Source: Paenibacillus ginsengarvi (GTDB lineage: Bacteria > Bacillota > Bacilli > Paenibacillales > NBRC-103111). Taken from it: a DNA stretch of 64,000 nucleotides. The position numbers and the translations under genes are program-made. Below the pieces are notes generated by a model. It searched no databases. It was not told the origin of the DNA and saw nothing but the letters and a program-made list of their open reading frames with translations. Below, piece after piece: positions 22,980 to 31,026 of the stretch (position 1 is the first letter of the stretch; each line of letters begins with the position of its first letter). The DNA is taken from positions 1-64,000 of the forward strand of contig NZ_RBAH01000008.1 in assembly GCF_003626695.1 (NCBI RefSeq), read 5' to 3'.

Positions 22980-24308
22980 TTAGTGGGCCAGTGATTCGAT
23001 TTTTTTGTTAATGCGCTCTTCGGCCGTCTTTAGGGCGGTATTGACGTCCTGCTGTCCCATAATATATTTACCGTGCTCTTCGAGCAGAATCGTCAACGAA
23101 TCGTTGCGGTAAATGCTCATCGGATCGGGGATCGCGTTTTTGCTTTTGAAGATCGCTTGAACGTTTTTGCCTTTCAAAAAATCGAGCTCCGCCCCGAATT
23201 GCTCCTGCATCCGCTTATCGAGGAGCGGCGAAACGTAACCAAGCGCGCGGGAGGAGTACAACTGATTCTCGTCGGACGTAAACACCTCAAGAACCCGGAA
23301 AGCGTCGTCCTTATGCTTGCTTGTTTTGGAGACGCCGGCCATAAAGCTGTCGATAATGCCGCCGTAATTCGGCTTATCCGGGTAATAAGGCGACTGGGCT
23401 ATATCCCAGTTGACATCCGCCTTCTGCAGGGTGGGAAACCGGTTTACGCCGAAATACATGGCGAGTGCCTTATCTTTGGCGAACAAATTGACCGGTCCTG
23501 CGTTAACATCCTTTTCGTCCTTGGCGCCGTTGCCGGGAATCGAGAAAAACTGCTGCGTCAATTGGAAGACTTTTTTGTACTTGTCGTTGTTCACGGAAGC
23601 TTTGTTCGTCTTCGGATCGACGGATGTAATACCTAGCGGATCGGCCATCCGCTGAGCCTGATCGGCCTTGAAGCCGAGATACGCTTTGCCGTCGTGGGTG
23701 GCGCTCACTTTTTTGGCAAGCTGGATCGTATCGTCCCATGTCATGCCGTCCTTCGGGTACGGAACGCCTAAAATGTCGAAGATGTCCTTGTTGTAGTAGA
23801 GGGTCGTAAACTGCAGATAAAAGGGGATGCCGAGCAGCTTTTTCCCGTCGGGGGATATGGCCCGGAGTGTTTGGATGACGTTCGGATCGAAACGGCTGAG
23901 GCTCATATTGTGCGTCTTCATCAAAGGCTCGATATCGTCAGCCAAGTCCAACTGAATGAAATTGCCCAAATCGACGTGGGCCATAATGTAGACGTCGATC
24001 GGAGTGCCTTCGGCGACTACTTTCGTGATATCGCCTTTGATCTGGTTGATCGTAATATGGGGGTACTTTTTTTTCAGCGGCTCCGTCAGCAGCTGATCCC
24101 AGTAGTTGCCGACCTCGGACGATCTTCCGTTGAATACATTCAGCGTTACCGGCTGCAAGTTCTCGGTAGGCTTGCTTGCCGTGCTTTTTGGTACTTCTGC
24201 GCTTGGAGGTCGGCTGCTCGCGGTGTCGCCGCTGCTGCATCCCGCAGCCGTTAACCCGCAGCTGATAGCGGTCGAAAGGAGGCCAAGCTTCGTCAGTCGT
24301 TTGTTCAT
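22980..24308 (-). CDS. ABC transporter substrate-binding lipoprotein (family 1)
   Basis: 442 residues from the ATG at 24308, chosen because GGGGAGAGA is 9-11 nt upstream; an ATG three codons earlier overlaps that site. Lipobox LTAAGC gives lipidated Cys24. VTLNVFNGRSSEVGNYWDQL, GIPFYLQFTTLYYNKDIFD and the C-terminal AEERINKK typify carbohydrate-class family-1 binding proteins. No permease or ATPase genes adjoin it, so it must share a transporter encoded elsewhere, or act as a sensor. Confidence 0.9.
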   Translation of the reverse strand: MNKRLTKLGLLSTAISCGLTAAGCSSGDTASSRPPSAEVPKSTASKPTENLQPVTLNVFNGRSSEVGNYWDQLLTEPLKKKYPHITINQIKGDITKVVAEGTPIDVYIMAHVDLGNFIQLDLADDIEPLMKTHNMSLSRFDPNVIQTLRAISPDGKKLLGIPFYLQFTTLYYNKDIFDILGVPYPKDGMTWDDTIQLAKKVSATHDGKAYLGFKADQAQRMADPLGITSVDPKTNKASVNNDKYKKVFQLTQQFFSIPGNGAKDEKDVNAGPVNLFAKDKALAMYFGVNRFPTLQKADVNWDIAQSPYYPDKPNYGGIIDSFMAGVSKTSKHKDDAFRVLEVFTSDENQLYSSRALGYVSPLLDKRMQEQFGAELDFLKGKNVQAIFKSKNAIPDPMSIYRNDSLTILLEEHGKYIMGQQDVNTALKTAEERINKKIESLAH

Positions 24309-24730
24309 CCCGATCATTCTCTCCCCATGTTTTGTTTTGATTTTTAAAGCGCTTACCTAAATAGGTAACGGCGACGGGCTGCCGCCTTTCCCTTCATTTC
24401 GTTTCACCTCTTCCATCTGTCAACATACTCCGCTGCCGTGATGATCTGTATTGTTATTGTATGAGATAACGGCGAAAAGGAACAGAACTATTTTCTTAGA
24501 GATTAAATAAATATTTTGCTGTCGTTTTTTGCTATAATGGAGCGACTAGCTCACGAGATTACGCTTGAGATTTATGGCGCTAATAATTAATGGCATTAAA
24601 AGTTGTTGTGTCGATAACGATTCGATTCGGCACAGCTATCACAGTTCCAATGGCAAGTCCCGTTTGCGCTGCGGGCGGTCATCGTGTACGATTCCGAGTA
24701 TACATAACGACGAGAGGATGAGTCTGTAAC
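24309..24730. other. Divergent intergenic region
   Basis: About 420 bp separating the minus-strand binding protein from selD. It holds an extended -10 element (TTGCTATAAT, 24529-24538) directed toward selD, with no consensus -35. I searched it for a tRNA-Sec or riboswitch pattern and saw none. Confidence 0.5.
24529..24538 (+). promoter_or_regulatory. Extended -10 promoter for selD
   Basis: TTGCTATAAT: consensus TATAAT with upstream TGC, about 190 bp before selD. Confidence 0.45.
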
Positions 24731-25780
24731 ATGGAAAATATGGAAAACATAAAGCTGACATCGTTATCAAGCAAAGGCGGCTGCGGCTGCAAAATCGGTC
24801 CGGCCGATCTGGCGCAGGTACTTCGGCATTTGCCTCCGGCGCCCAGCAATCCGGATCTGCTGGTCGGATTGGATACGAGTGACGATGCCGGCGTATACCG
24901 GCTCAACGACGAGCTTGCGCTCGTACAAACCGTCGATTTTTTTACGCCGATCGTGGACAACCCTTACGACTTCGGACAGATTGCAGCTGCGAACGCGATC
25001 AGCGATATATATGCGATGGGCGGAAAGCCTTTAACGGTATTAAATATTGTTGCTTTTCCGATATCGACGCTGGATAAGCGCATTTTGTCCGAAATTTTGC
25101 GCGGCGCGGCCGATAAAGTGCAGGAAGCCGGAGCCACGCTCGTCGGGGGACATTCCATCGATGACAAGGAGCCGAAGTTCGGTCTCGCCGTTACCGGACT
25201 CGTTCACCCGGACCGCGTACGCACGAATGCAGGCGCTTTGCCGGGCGACAGGCTCATTTTAACGAAACCGATCGGCGTAGGCATTATGACTACTTCGATA
25301 AAAAAAGACCAGCTGTCGCCGGAAGAAGTGAAGCGCGTAACCGGGGTCATGACAACCTTGAACAAAACGTCCGCGGAAATCATGAGCCGTTTTACGGTAC
25401 ACGCATGTACGGACGTCACTGGTTTCGGTCTGCTCGGCCATTCGCTGGAAATGGCGAAAGGAAGCGGCACCGGGCTCGTTATCGAGAACGACGCGGTACC
25501 GGTATTGCCGCGGGCGCGCGAGCTGGCCGAGCTTGGATTCGTCCCGGGCGGTACGAAAAATAACTTCGCTCACGTACAGGACGAGGTTACGTTCCCCGAC
25601 GGGCTGGATCAGGTTGGCAGGTGGATCTTGTGCGATGCGGTTACTTCGGGTGGCTTGCTCATAGCCGTAGCGGAGGAGCAGGCGGAGCAGCTCGAGCGCG
25701 AGCTGACGGAGGCCGGCGTCGAAGCCAGTCTGATCGGATATGTAACGGATGAACATCCTGGACGCATCGTCGTCCAATAA
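24731..25780 (+). CDS. selD: Selenide, water dikinase
   Basis: 349 residues. Makes selenophosphate from selenide and ATP. The catalytic segment GGCGCKIG holds Cys18 and Lys21 (cysteine, not selenocysteine, at the active site); the ATP/metal sites VGLDTSDDAGVYRL and LVGGHSIDDKEPKFG are intact, as is VTGFGLLGHSLEMAK. GAGAGGATGAG lies about 10 nt before the ATG. The gene 22 bp downstream is mnmH, so the selenophosphate is probably used for tRNA 2-selenouridine; no selA or selB is in the window. Confidence 0.97.
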   Translation: MENMENIKLTSLSSKGGCGCKIGPADLAQVLRHLPPAPSNPDLLVGLDTSDDAGVYRLNDELALVQTVDFFTPIVDNPYDFGQIAAANAISDIYAMGGKPLTVLNIVAFPISTLDKRILSEILRGAADKVQEAGATLVGGHSIDDKEPKFGLAVTGLVHPDRVRTNAGALPGDRLILTKPIGVGIMTTSIKKDQLSPEEVKRVTGVMTTLNKTSAEIMSRFTVHACTDVTGFGLLGHSLEMAKGSGTGLVIENDAVPVLPRARELAELGFVPGGTKNNFAHVQDEVTFPDGLDQVGRWILCDAVTSGGLLIAVAEEQAEQLERELTEAGVEASLIGYVTDEHPGRIVVQ

Positions 25781-25802
25781 CTGTGAAGGGAAACGACGTT
25801 CC

Positions 25803-26864
25803 ATGCTGCAAGATATTACTCTTCCCGAACTGATCGACAAGCGTCGCGACAAGCAGCTCGTGCTCATCGACGTAAGATCGCCATCGGAATACAAACTTTC
25901 TACGATACCGGGGAGCCTGAACATTCCGCTTTTCGACGACAACGAGCGGGCGGAGATCGGAACGATCTACAAGCAGGTTAGCATTCAGGCGGCCAAGGAG
26001 CGGGGGCTGGAAATCGTCTCGGCCAAGCTGCCCGCGTTCATTAGGACTTTCGCCGAAATTCCCGGCCCGAAGGCGGTGTTTTGCTGGAGAGGCGGTATGC
26101 GGAGCAAAACGTCGGCGACGCTGCTCTCGCTCATGGGCATCCGCGCCTATCGGGTGACCGGCGGATACCGGGCTTACCGGAAGTGGGTCGTCGAGCAGAT
26201 GGACGCCGCCATCGAGGCGTTTACGCCCGTTCCATATATGATTAACGGGTATACCGGCAGCGGAAAGTCAAGCATATTGCGGGATATGAAAAACCGCGGA
26301 CATGCCGTGCTAGATTTCGAGGCGATGGCCGGGCACCGGGGATCGATTTTCGGCCATATCGGCCTAACGGCGTCCAACCAAAGAACGTTCGACTCGCTGC
26401 TGATCGATGAATTGCTGGAGCTTCGTTCGGCCCCTTATGTATTGTTCGAAGCGGAGAGCAGACGGATCGGTAACATCGTTTTGCCGGAGGCCATGCTGGG
26501 TAAAAAAGATCAAGCCCATCAAATATGGCTGGATATTCCGCTCGAAGCGCGCGTCAAACATATTTTGGAAGACTACAAGCCGTGGGAGCATGCCGGAGAA
26601 TGCTACAACTCGTTTCTGCGCATCAAGTCCCGCATTCATACGCCGGTCGCGGCGGAAATCGATAAGCTGCTTCGAGATGGCAGTTTCGGGAAGGCGGTCG
26701 AACTGCTGCTCATTCATTATTACGATCCGCGTTACGATTATTCGACCGCCGAATACGGGGACGCTCCCGGCATCGTCATTCAAGCGGACTCGGTGGCGGA
26801 AGCGACCGCGAAGATTGAGGAGTATGTGCATCAGACCCAAGCGAAACATGCGCTTCAGACGTGA
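25803..26864 (+). CDS. mnmH: tRNA 2-selenouridine synthase
   Basis: 353 residues. Converts 2-thiouridine to 2-selenouridine at the wobble base of certain tRNAs using selenophosphate. The N-terminal rhodanese domain has Cys94 in VFCWRGGMRS; the P-loop GYTGSGKSS is at 149-157, which binds the prenyl donor/nucleotide part of the reaction. ATG 25803 follows AAGGGAA; a longer frame from 25749 overlaps selD and lacks a site. Forms a selD-mnmH unit ended by a terminator. Confidence 0.96.
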   Translation: MLQDITLPELIDKRRDKQLVLIDVRSPSEYKLSTIPGSLNIPLFDDNERAEIGTIYKQVSIQAAKERGLEIVSAKLPAFIRTFAEIPGPKAVFCWRGGMRSKTSATLLSLMGIRAYRVTGGYRAYRKWVVEQMDAAIEAFTPVPYMINGYTGSGKSSILRDMKNRGHAVLDFEAMAGHRGSIFGHIGLTASNQRTFDSLLIDELLELRSAPYVLFEAESRRIGNIVLPEAMLGKKDQAHQIWLDIPLEARVKHILEDYKPWEHAGECYNSFLRIKSRIHTPVAAEIDKLLRDGSFGKAVELLLIHYYDPRYDYSTAEYGDAPGIVIQADSVAEATAKIEEYVHQTQAKHALQT

Positions 26865-26870
26865 TTGTGT

Positions 26871-26902
26871 AATCGGGCTCTTAACCGGAGTCCGATTTTT
26901 TT
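26871..26902 (+). terminator. Intrinsic terminator after mnmH
   Basis: AATCGGGCTC / GAGTCCGATT with a 7-nt loop and a following T-run. Confidence 0.85.
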
Positions 26903-26967
26903 GTGCTGGCCTCGATCCGCGTCAAACAACGGCAAACTGTGCTAAAATCGAATCGAGGTGGATAAAA

Positions 26968-27417
26968 ATGGATGATTGCGCTTACGGAGGCATTGTGTTT
27001 CGCGAAGACGGCCATGTCCTGATGCGCAGCCCGAGCGGGCATTGGGGCGGCTATGTATGGACGTTTGCCAAAGGGGGGCGGGAGCCGGGCGATTCCTCGT
27101 CCGAGTGTACGGCACTCCGGGAAGTTCAGGAGGAGACTGGGTATACGTGCGAGGTCGTGGCGCATATACCGGGAGCGTTCGAATCGGATACATGCGTCAC
27201 CAAGTACTATTTGATGAAGCCGACCGGAGCCGTACACCAATTTGACCGCGAGACGAGCGAGGTCCAATGGGTCAGCACGGCCCAAGCGTTCAAGCTGATA
27301 AGCTTAACGACGACGGAAAAAGGGCGAAAGCGAGATACCGATGCGCTGCGTTGCGCCATCGAAGTTCGGAAGCGGATGAACGAGGAAATGCCGGACCGCC
27401 TCGATTTCAAAAAATGA
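26968..27417 (+). CDS. NUDIX hydrolase
   Basis: 149 residues. The Nudix box is present as GGREPGDSSSECTALREVQE followed by ETGY; the usual Glu after Gly is Asp here. GGIVFREDGHVLMRSPSGHW is the typical first strand pair. It hydrolyses a nucleoside-diphosphate-linked compound; the substrate is not predictable. GAGGTGG lies 5 nt before ATG 26968. The frame is open far upstream through mnmH but that part is not coding. Confidence 0.93.
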   Translation: MDDCAYGGIVFREDGHVLMRSPSGHWGGYVWTFAKGGREPGDSSSECTALREVQEETGYTCEVVAHIPGAFESDTCVTKYYLMKPTGAVHQFDRETSEVQWVSTAQAFKLISLTTTEKGRKRDTDALRCAIEVRKRMNEEMPDRLDFKK

Positions 27418-27491
27418 TGGGCCGAATAATATAGATTTTTCGTGGAAGTGGCATCTACCTATTGGAATGCGATACAAAGGAGGCTCATCAT

Positions 27492-29300
27492 TTGAACAGG
27501 TTAAGAGACGGACTGCTCGGGGAGTATTTGTTTGACGGCTGCGCCGCAGATTCCAGCGGGAACGGAAATGACGGCAGGGTGGAAGGGGCCGCACTTACGG
27601 CTAATCGATTCGGCGAAGCGGATCGGGCGTTAGCCTTCACCGGACGGGGGGAATGCATTGTTCTGGACCCGCCGCCGGCGCTGCGGGAAGACGCGTTTGC
27701 GCTATCGCTGTGGGTGAAGTACGACGAGAACGCTGTAATGGAATGGTGGAACAATGCGCTAGTTTCGCAGGACGATCACGGCTTAGCTTCAGATCAGACG
27801 CGACGAGTCTTCCAACTGAGCACGATGGGCGAGCACATTACGTGGCACCGGATGATGAAGTCGGCGGACTTGAAATCGAAGCAGCCGGTCAGACGGGGCG
27901 TATGGGTTCACGTTGCAGCGGTTTACGGCGATGGTCTGCACCGGCTGTATGTGAATGGCGAGCTTCACGATTCGCAAGCGGGCGCATTTGCGCCGAACCT
28001 GGAAGAGCCAATCTATATCGGCAAAAAAAATTCGCCTGAGCCGCGTTTCTTTTTTCACGGCGCTTTGGACGACATTCGGATCTACAACAGGACGCTGTCG
28101 CCCGAAGAAGTTTGCGAGCTGTTCACGGAGCACGGATACACGGGGGAGCTTTCCCTTGATCCTGGACAAGCTTGTGAACCCGTTTCGATTCCCGCTCTGC
28201 CGAATGTTACTTCCGCTCATCCGTTTCCCGTCAAGAAAACGCTTTTGCGCCAGAGCTTCAATTGGAATGACTGCTACAACTCGTTAGCGCTCGCTATCCA
28301 TGGAGCGATCCAGTATTCGAGCAGGCCGGTCGGCTTGGCCCAAACGCTGGTATACACCGGCCAAGCATTCGTCATGAATACGGATACAACTGCAGGGCCG
28401 ATGGATGTGTACGGAGACGGCCGATTATTGCAGGAAGGGCTGGAGAATCTGGGCTTCGACATGGAAGTGCTGGAGGCGGGCATTTACGGGGGCTCGTGGG
28501 AAGAGGATACGATCCAGAAAACGCTCGAAATGATCCGCGAAAGTATAAACCGGGGAATCGCCGTCGTCGGCTGGAATTTGGACAATTACGAGCACGGGCT
28601 GATTTACGGCTACGACGATGAGCGTCAGATGTTGAACATTCACGACATTAACGCACGTCAAGGGGGAGAGTTATCCTACGGTGACTTCGGGCGGCGTTCC
28701 CGCAACGGTACGGCGGTCGAACCGGAGCTGTTTGTGCTCGTTCTCCGCGAGCGGGAGCGGAAGCCGCATATAAATGCGACGCGTTATACGGCGGAGGACG
28801 ATGCGAGTTACAAGCAATCGCTGCGCGCCGCGCTCTCGCTTGCCGTCCGTCATATGGAGGATGACAGCGTGACCGTGGAAGGGCGCCGATGCGGAATTGC
28901 CGCCTTCGAAGCTTGGATCGCCGCGTTTGAGGCGGGAAGCGCTCACCCGTTTTTTACCAGCTACAACCTGCTATGGATCACTTCTACGCGGCAGTATGTA
29001 GTTCCGTTCTTTGCGCAATCGGCCATCACGCATTGCATGAGCTTGCAGGACCATAAGCTGCAGCGGTATATGCTGGACTTGGCAGGGTTCGTCATGGCCG
29101 GCTACCAGGCATGGGTGAAGCTGCGAGAACTGTTTCCGTTTCCGAAAAGCGCCGACACGACCGAACCGCTGCTGAAAGCGAAGGCGATTCGACTGCTTCA
29201 AGAAGCGCGAGAAGCGGAAATCGCGACGCTAGAGCTCCTGCGGGAGACGGTGAAGCATTTGTCCGCAGAAGCTGAACCGTTGACGTTAACAGGCAAGTAG
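27492..29300 (+). CDS. LamG domain fused to BtrH-like (papain-fold) domain
   Basis: 602 residues from TTG 27492, which has AAAGGAGG 7 nt upstream. Residues about 5-215 form a LamG/concanavalin-like domain (GLLGEYLFDGCAADSSGNGN; VHVAAVYGDGLHRLYVNGEL; GALDDIRIYNRTLSPEEV). Residues about 255-600 resemble BtrH-N/C39-like proteins: FNWNDCYNSLALAIHG (Cys261), NYEHGLIYGYDD (His368), LNIHDINARQ (Asp385), then a helical C-terminal region. No signal peptide, so it is likely cytoplasmic despite the LamG domain. BtrH itself is an acyltransferase of butirosin synthesis; the activity here is unknown. Confidence 0.75.
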   Translation: MNRLRDGLLGEYLFDGCAADSSGNGNDGRVEGAALTANRFGEADRALAFTGRGECIVLDPPPALREDAFALSLWVKYDENAVMEWWNNALVSQDDHGLASDQTRRVFQLSTMGEHITWHRMMKSADLKSKQPVRRGVWVHVAAVYGDGLHRLYVNGELHDSQAGAFAPNLEEPIYIGKKNSPEPRFFFHGALDDIRIYNRTLSPEEVCELFTEHGYTGELSLDPGQACEPVSIPALPNVTSAHPFPVKKTLLRQSFNWNDCYNSLALAIHGAIQYSSRPVGLAQTLVYTGQAFVMNTDTTAGPMDVYGDGRLLQEGLENLGFDMEVLEAGIYGGSWEEDTIQKTLEMIRESINRGIAVVGWNLDNYEHGLIYGYDDERQMLNIHDINARQGGELSYGDFGRRSRNGTAVEPELFVLVLRERERKPHINATRYTAEDDASYKQSLRAALSLAVRHMEDDSVTVEGRRCGIAAFEAWIAAFEAGSAHPFFTSYNLLWITSTRQYVVPFFAQSAITHCMSLQDHKLQRYMLDLAGFVMAGYQAWVKLRELFPFPKSADTTEPLLKAKAIRLLQEAREAEIATLELLRETVKHLSAEAEPLTLTGK

Positions 29301-29330
29301 GCCCGGCCAGCCAAAAAAACGCAATCCGGT

Positions 29331-29363
29331 AGCCCCGAAGTCGTGCCACATCGCTTCGGGGCT
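29331..29363. terminator. Bidirectional terminator
   Basis: AGCCCCGAAG / CTTCGGGGCT stem with a 13-nt loop between the convergent LamG-fusion and lipase-like genes; on the minus strand a T-run follows 13 nt later. Confidence 0.6.
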
Positions 29364-29392
29364 TCTGCCGTTACCGCAACAAGATAGGGACT

Positions 29393-30742
29393 TCAATCCT
29401 TGTCGAACCAGCACACCTTGTTCGGGCCAACGAGCGGGAGCGGTTCCCGATTGAGCCGCAGCTCGACGAGCGTCGTCGTAAACGGATAAAAAAACTTCAC
29501 CTGGGCATCGGTCAGAAGGCCGGACAAATCGATGACGGCATGCCAGGTTCCTTCGACATCGTACACTTGAAGCTCGTCGCCGGACTCGTCATCGAATCCG
29601 TGATAAGCGACAAGGGGCGACCCGGATGAGGCGATCAGACGCAGCGACAAGCTTTCCAGCGTATCCGGCTCGATGACGCTCAGATCGACATGAAAATTGC
29701 GCAGGCTCGGGTCGCTGCTGTAAGGATGCACATCGACGTCGAACTGCTGAATTTCCTCTATGGAGCCGCCGCTTCGTTTGCCTTCGAGCTGAATGTAGTA
29801 ATCGGTGATGGCGTCGCCTCGCTCGTCCGTAACCCGGATCACAAATTGCTGCCACGGAGCAAGCCGTTCCTTGACGGTTTCGGTTTTCCGGGCGGCCTCC
29901 TCATACCACAACGCAAGCTCTGGCCCGCTTTCGACGCTTAACGCGGCATGAACGAGAGAAACAAGCTCGGCGGACGGATTTTGCAGAATCGACCCGTGAT
30001 CTGCGCCGTCGACCGGTATGAGCGGAATATCGACATTGCTCCAGCCGGTAATCGCAATCCGTTCTTGATCCTCCCTGAACTTCGTCAAGTCCATGACGAT
30101 TTTCCGAGTGTTCAGCGCGCAGCCGGCCCAGCGGACCGTCCCGTCCGTTCCCGGCTCGTTGATTAGCTTTTTGATGCCGCCGTACGCCTGCGTGCCGCAA
30201 AACGTAAAGACATAGGGCGTATCCTTATCCGCTCCGTAGAAAGGCGCCTCTCCAAGCAAATCTTTGTGCGCCAGATCCCACGTAAACCGGCTGCCGAGCT
30301 CCAGACCGTCCAGGACGAGATCTCCCGCTTCGAGAAAATCGGGGCCGAACTGCTTCCGGCCTTTGAAAATCCCGCCGAGCCAGCTTCGCCCTTTATGGGC
30401 GAGCGGAGAACCGAAGCTGGCCGGAGCGAGACCGATCAGATGCTTCAGCCGCTTTTGCCTTCGCGCAAAGACGGTTAACCAGGAACGGATCACCAGCATG
30501 CCGGTCGAATGCACGATAGCGTCGAACTCCTCATCACCGTTTAGCCCGATCCTTTCGCGAAGCGCCCGGTCGAACCCTTCGGCGATATCTGCGATCGTGA
30601 CCTCGTTCGTCAATGTTTCGTAGGAACAGACATGAATCCTCGTCGCATCATAGCCGAGCTGACTTAATCGGTCCACCCATGTGTGAAACGACTTCCCTTG
30701 ATCCGAATAGCCGTGAATCATAATGATCGGTCGGCGCGCCAT
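29393..30742 (-). CDS. Alpha/beta hydrolase, lipase-like
   Basis: 449 residues. The opening RRPIIMIHGYSDQGKSFHTW gives the oxyanion HG motif, and the nucleophile is Ser79 in AIVHSTGMLVIRS. LGLGxS-type sequence and the large C-terminal half (ITDYYIQLEGKRSGGSIEEI; FHVDLSVIEPDTLESL) indicate an appended beta-sandwich domain of about 150 residues. His in GADHGSIL near 265-270 likely completes the triad. No signal peptide. GGAGGAACGAGG lies before the ATG. Resembles PGAP1/lipase-class cytosolic esterases; substrate unknown. Confidence 0.85.
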   Translation of the reverse strand: MARRPIIMIHGYSDQGKSFHTWVDRLSQLGYDATRIHVCSYETLTNEVTIADIAEGFDRALRERIGLNGDEEFDAIVHSTGMLVIRSWLTVFARRQKRLKHLIGLAPASFGSPLAHKGRSWLGGIFKGRKQFGPDFLEAGDLVLDGLELGSRFTWDLAHKDLLGEAPFYGADKDTPYVFTFCGTQAYGGIKKLINEPGTDGTVRWAGCALNTRKIVMDLTKFREDQERIAITGWSNVDIPLIPVDGADHGSILQNPSAELVSLVHAALSVESGPELALWYEEAARKTETVKERLAPWQQFVIRVTDERGDAITDYYIQLEGKRSGGSIEEIQQFDVDVHPYSSDPSLRNFHVDLSVIEPDTLESLSLRLIASSGSPLVAYHGFDDESGDELQVYDVEGTWHAVIDLSGLLTDAQVKFFYPFTTTLVELRLNREPLPLVGPNKVCWFDKD

Positions 30743-30971
30743 ACGTTCCTCGTTCCTCCTTCGATTCCGTGAGATGATGCCGGAGCCGTAAACCTCGTCT
30801 CTGTCATTCCGGCTTTTACCATACTCACTATAAGCCCGAAGGCGATCCGGGAAGAAGTGCAGGAAACCCTATACGGACACAAGGGCGGGCAGGAAAAAAG
30901 AACCAATTCGGGTCGAATGATCGGCTGGTTTGACGAAAGTAAACTCTCTTATCCGCTTTTTCCATCAAGAA

Positions 30972-30995
30972 AGGTCCAGCCCAAAGGCCAGACCT
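30972..30995 (-). terminator. Terminator of the ABC/FtsX operon
   Basis: On the minus strand AGGTCTGGCC / GGGCTGGACCT forms a stem followed by TTTCTT, 30-55 bp past the permease stop. The tract is short. Confidence 0.6.
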
Positions 30996-31026
30996 CCAAA
31001 AATATGCAAGACGATATTTGGTTCCT

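Noticed and set aside
24309..24730. tRNA-Sec gene next to selD
   Set aside because: No cloverleaf with the long extra arm could be drawn; the region lacks the conserved TψC-like block.
26407..26967. Upstream extension of the NUDIX gene through mnmH
   Set aside because: The extension is out of frame with mnmH, has no domain signal, and a clear ribosome site precedes ATG 26968.
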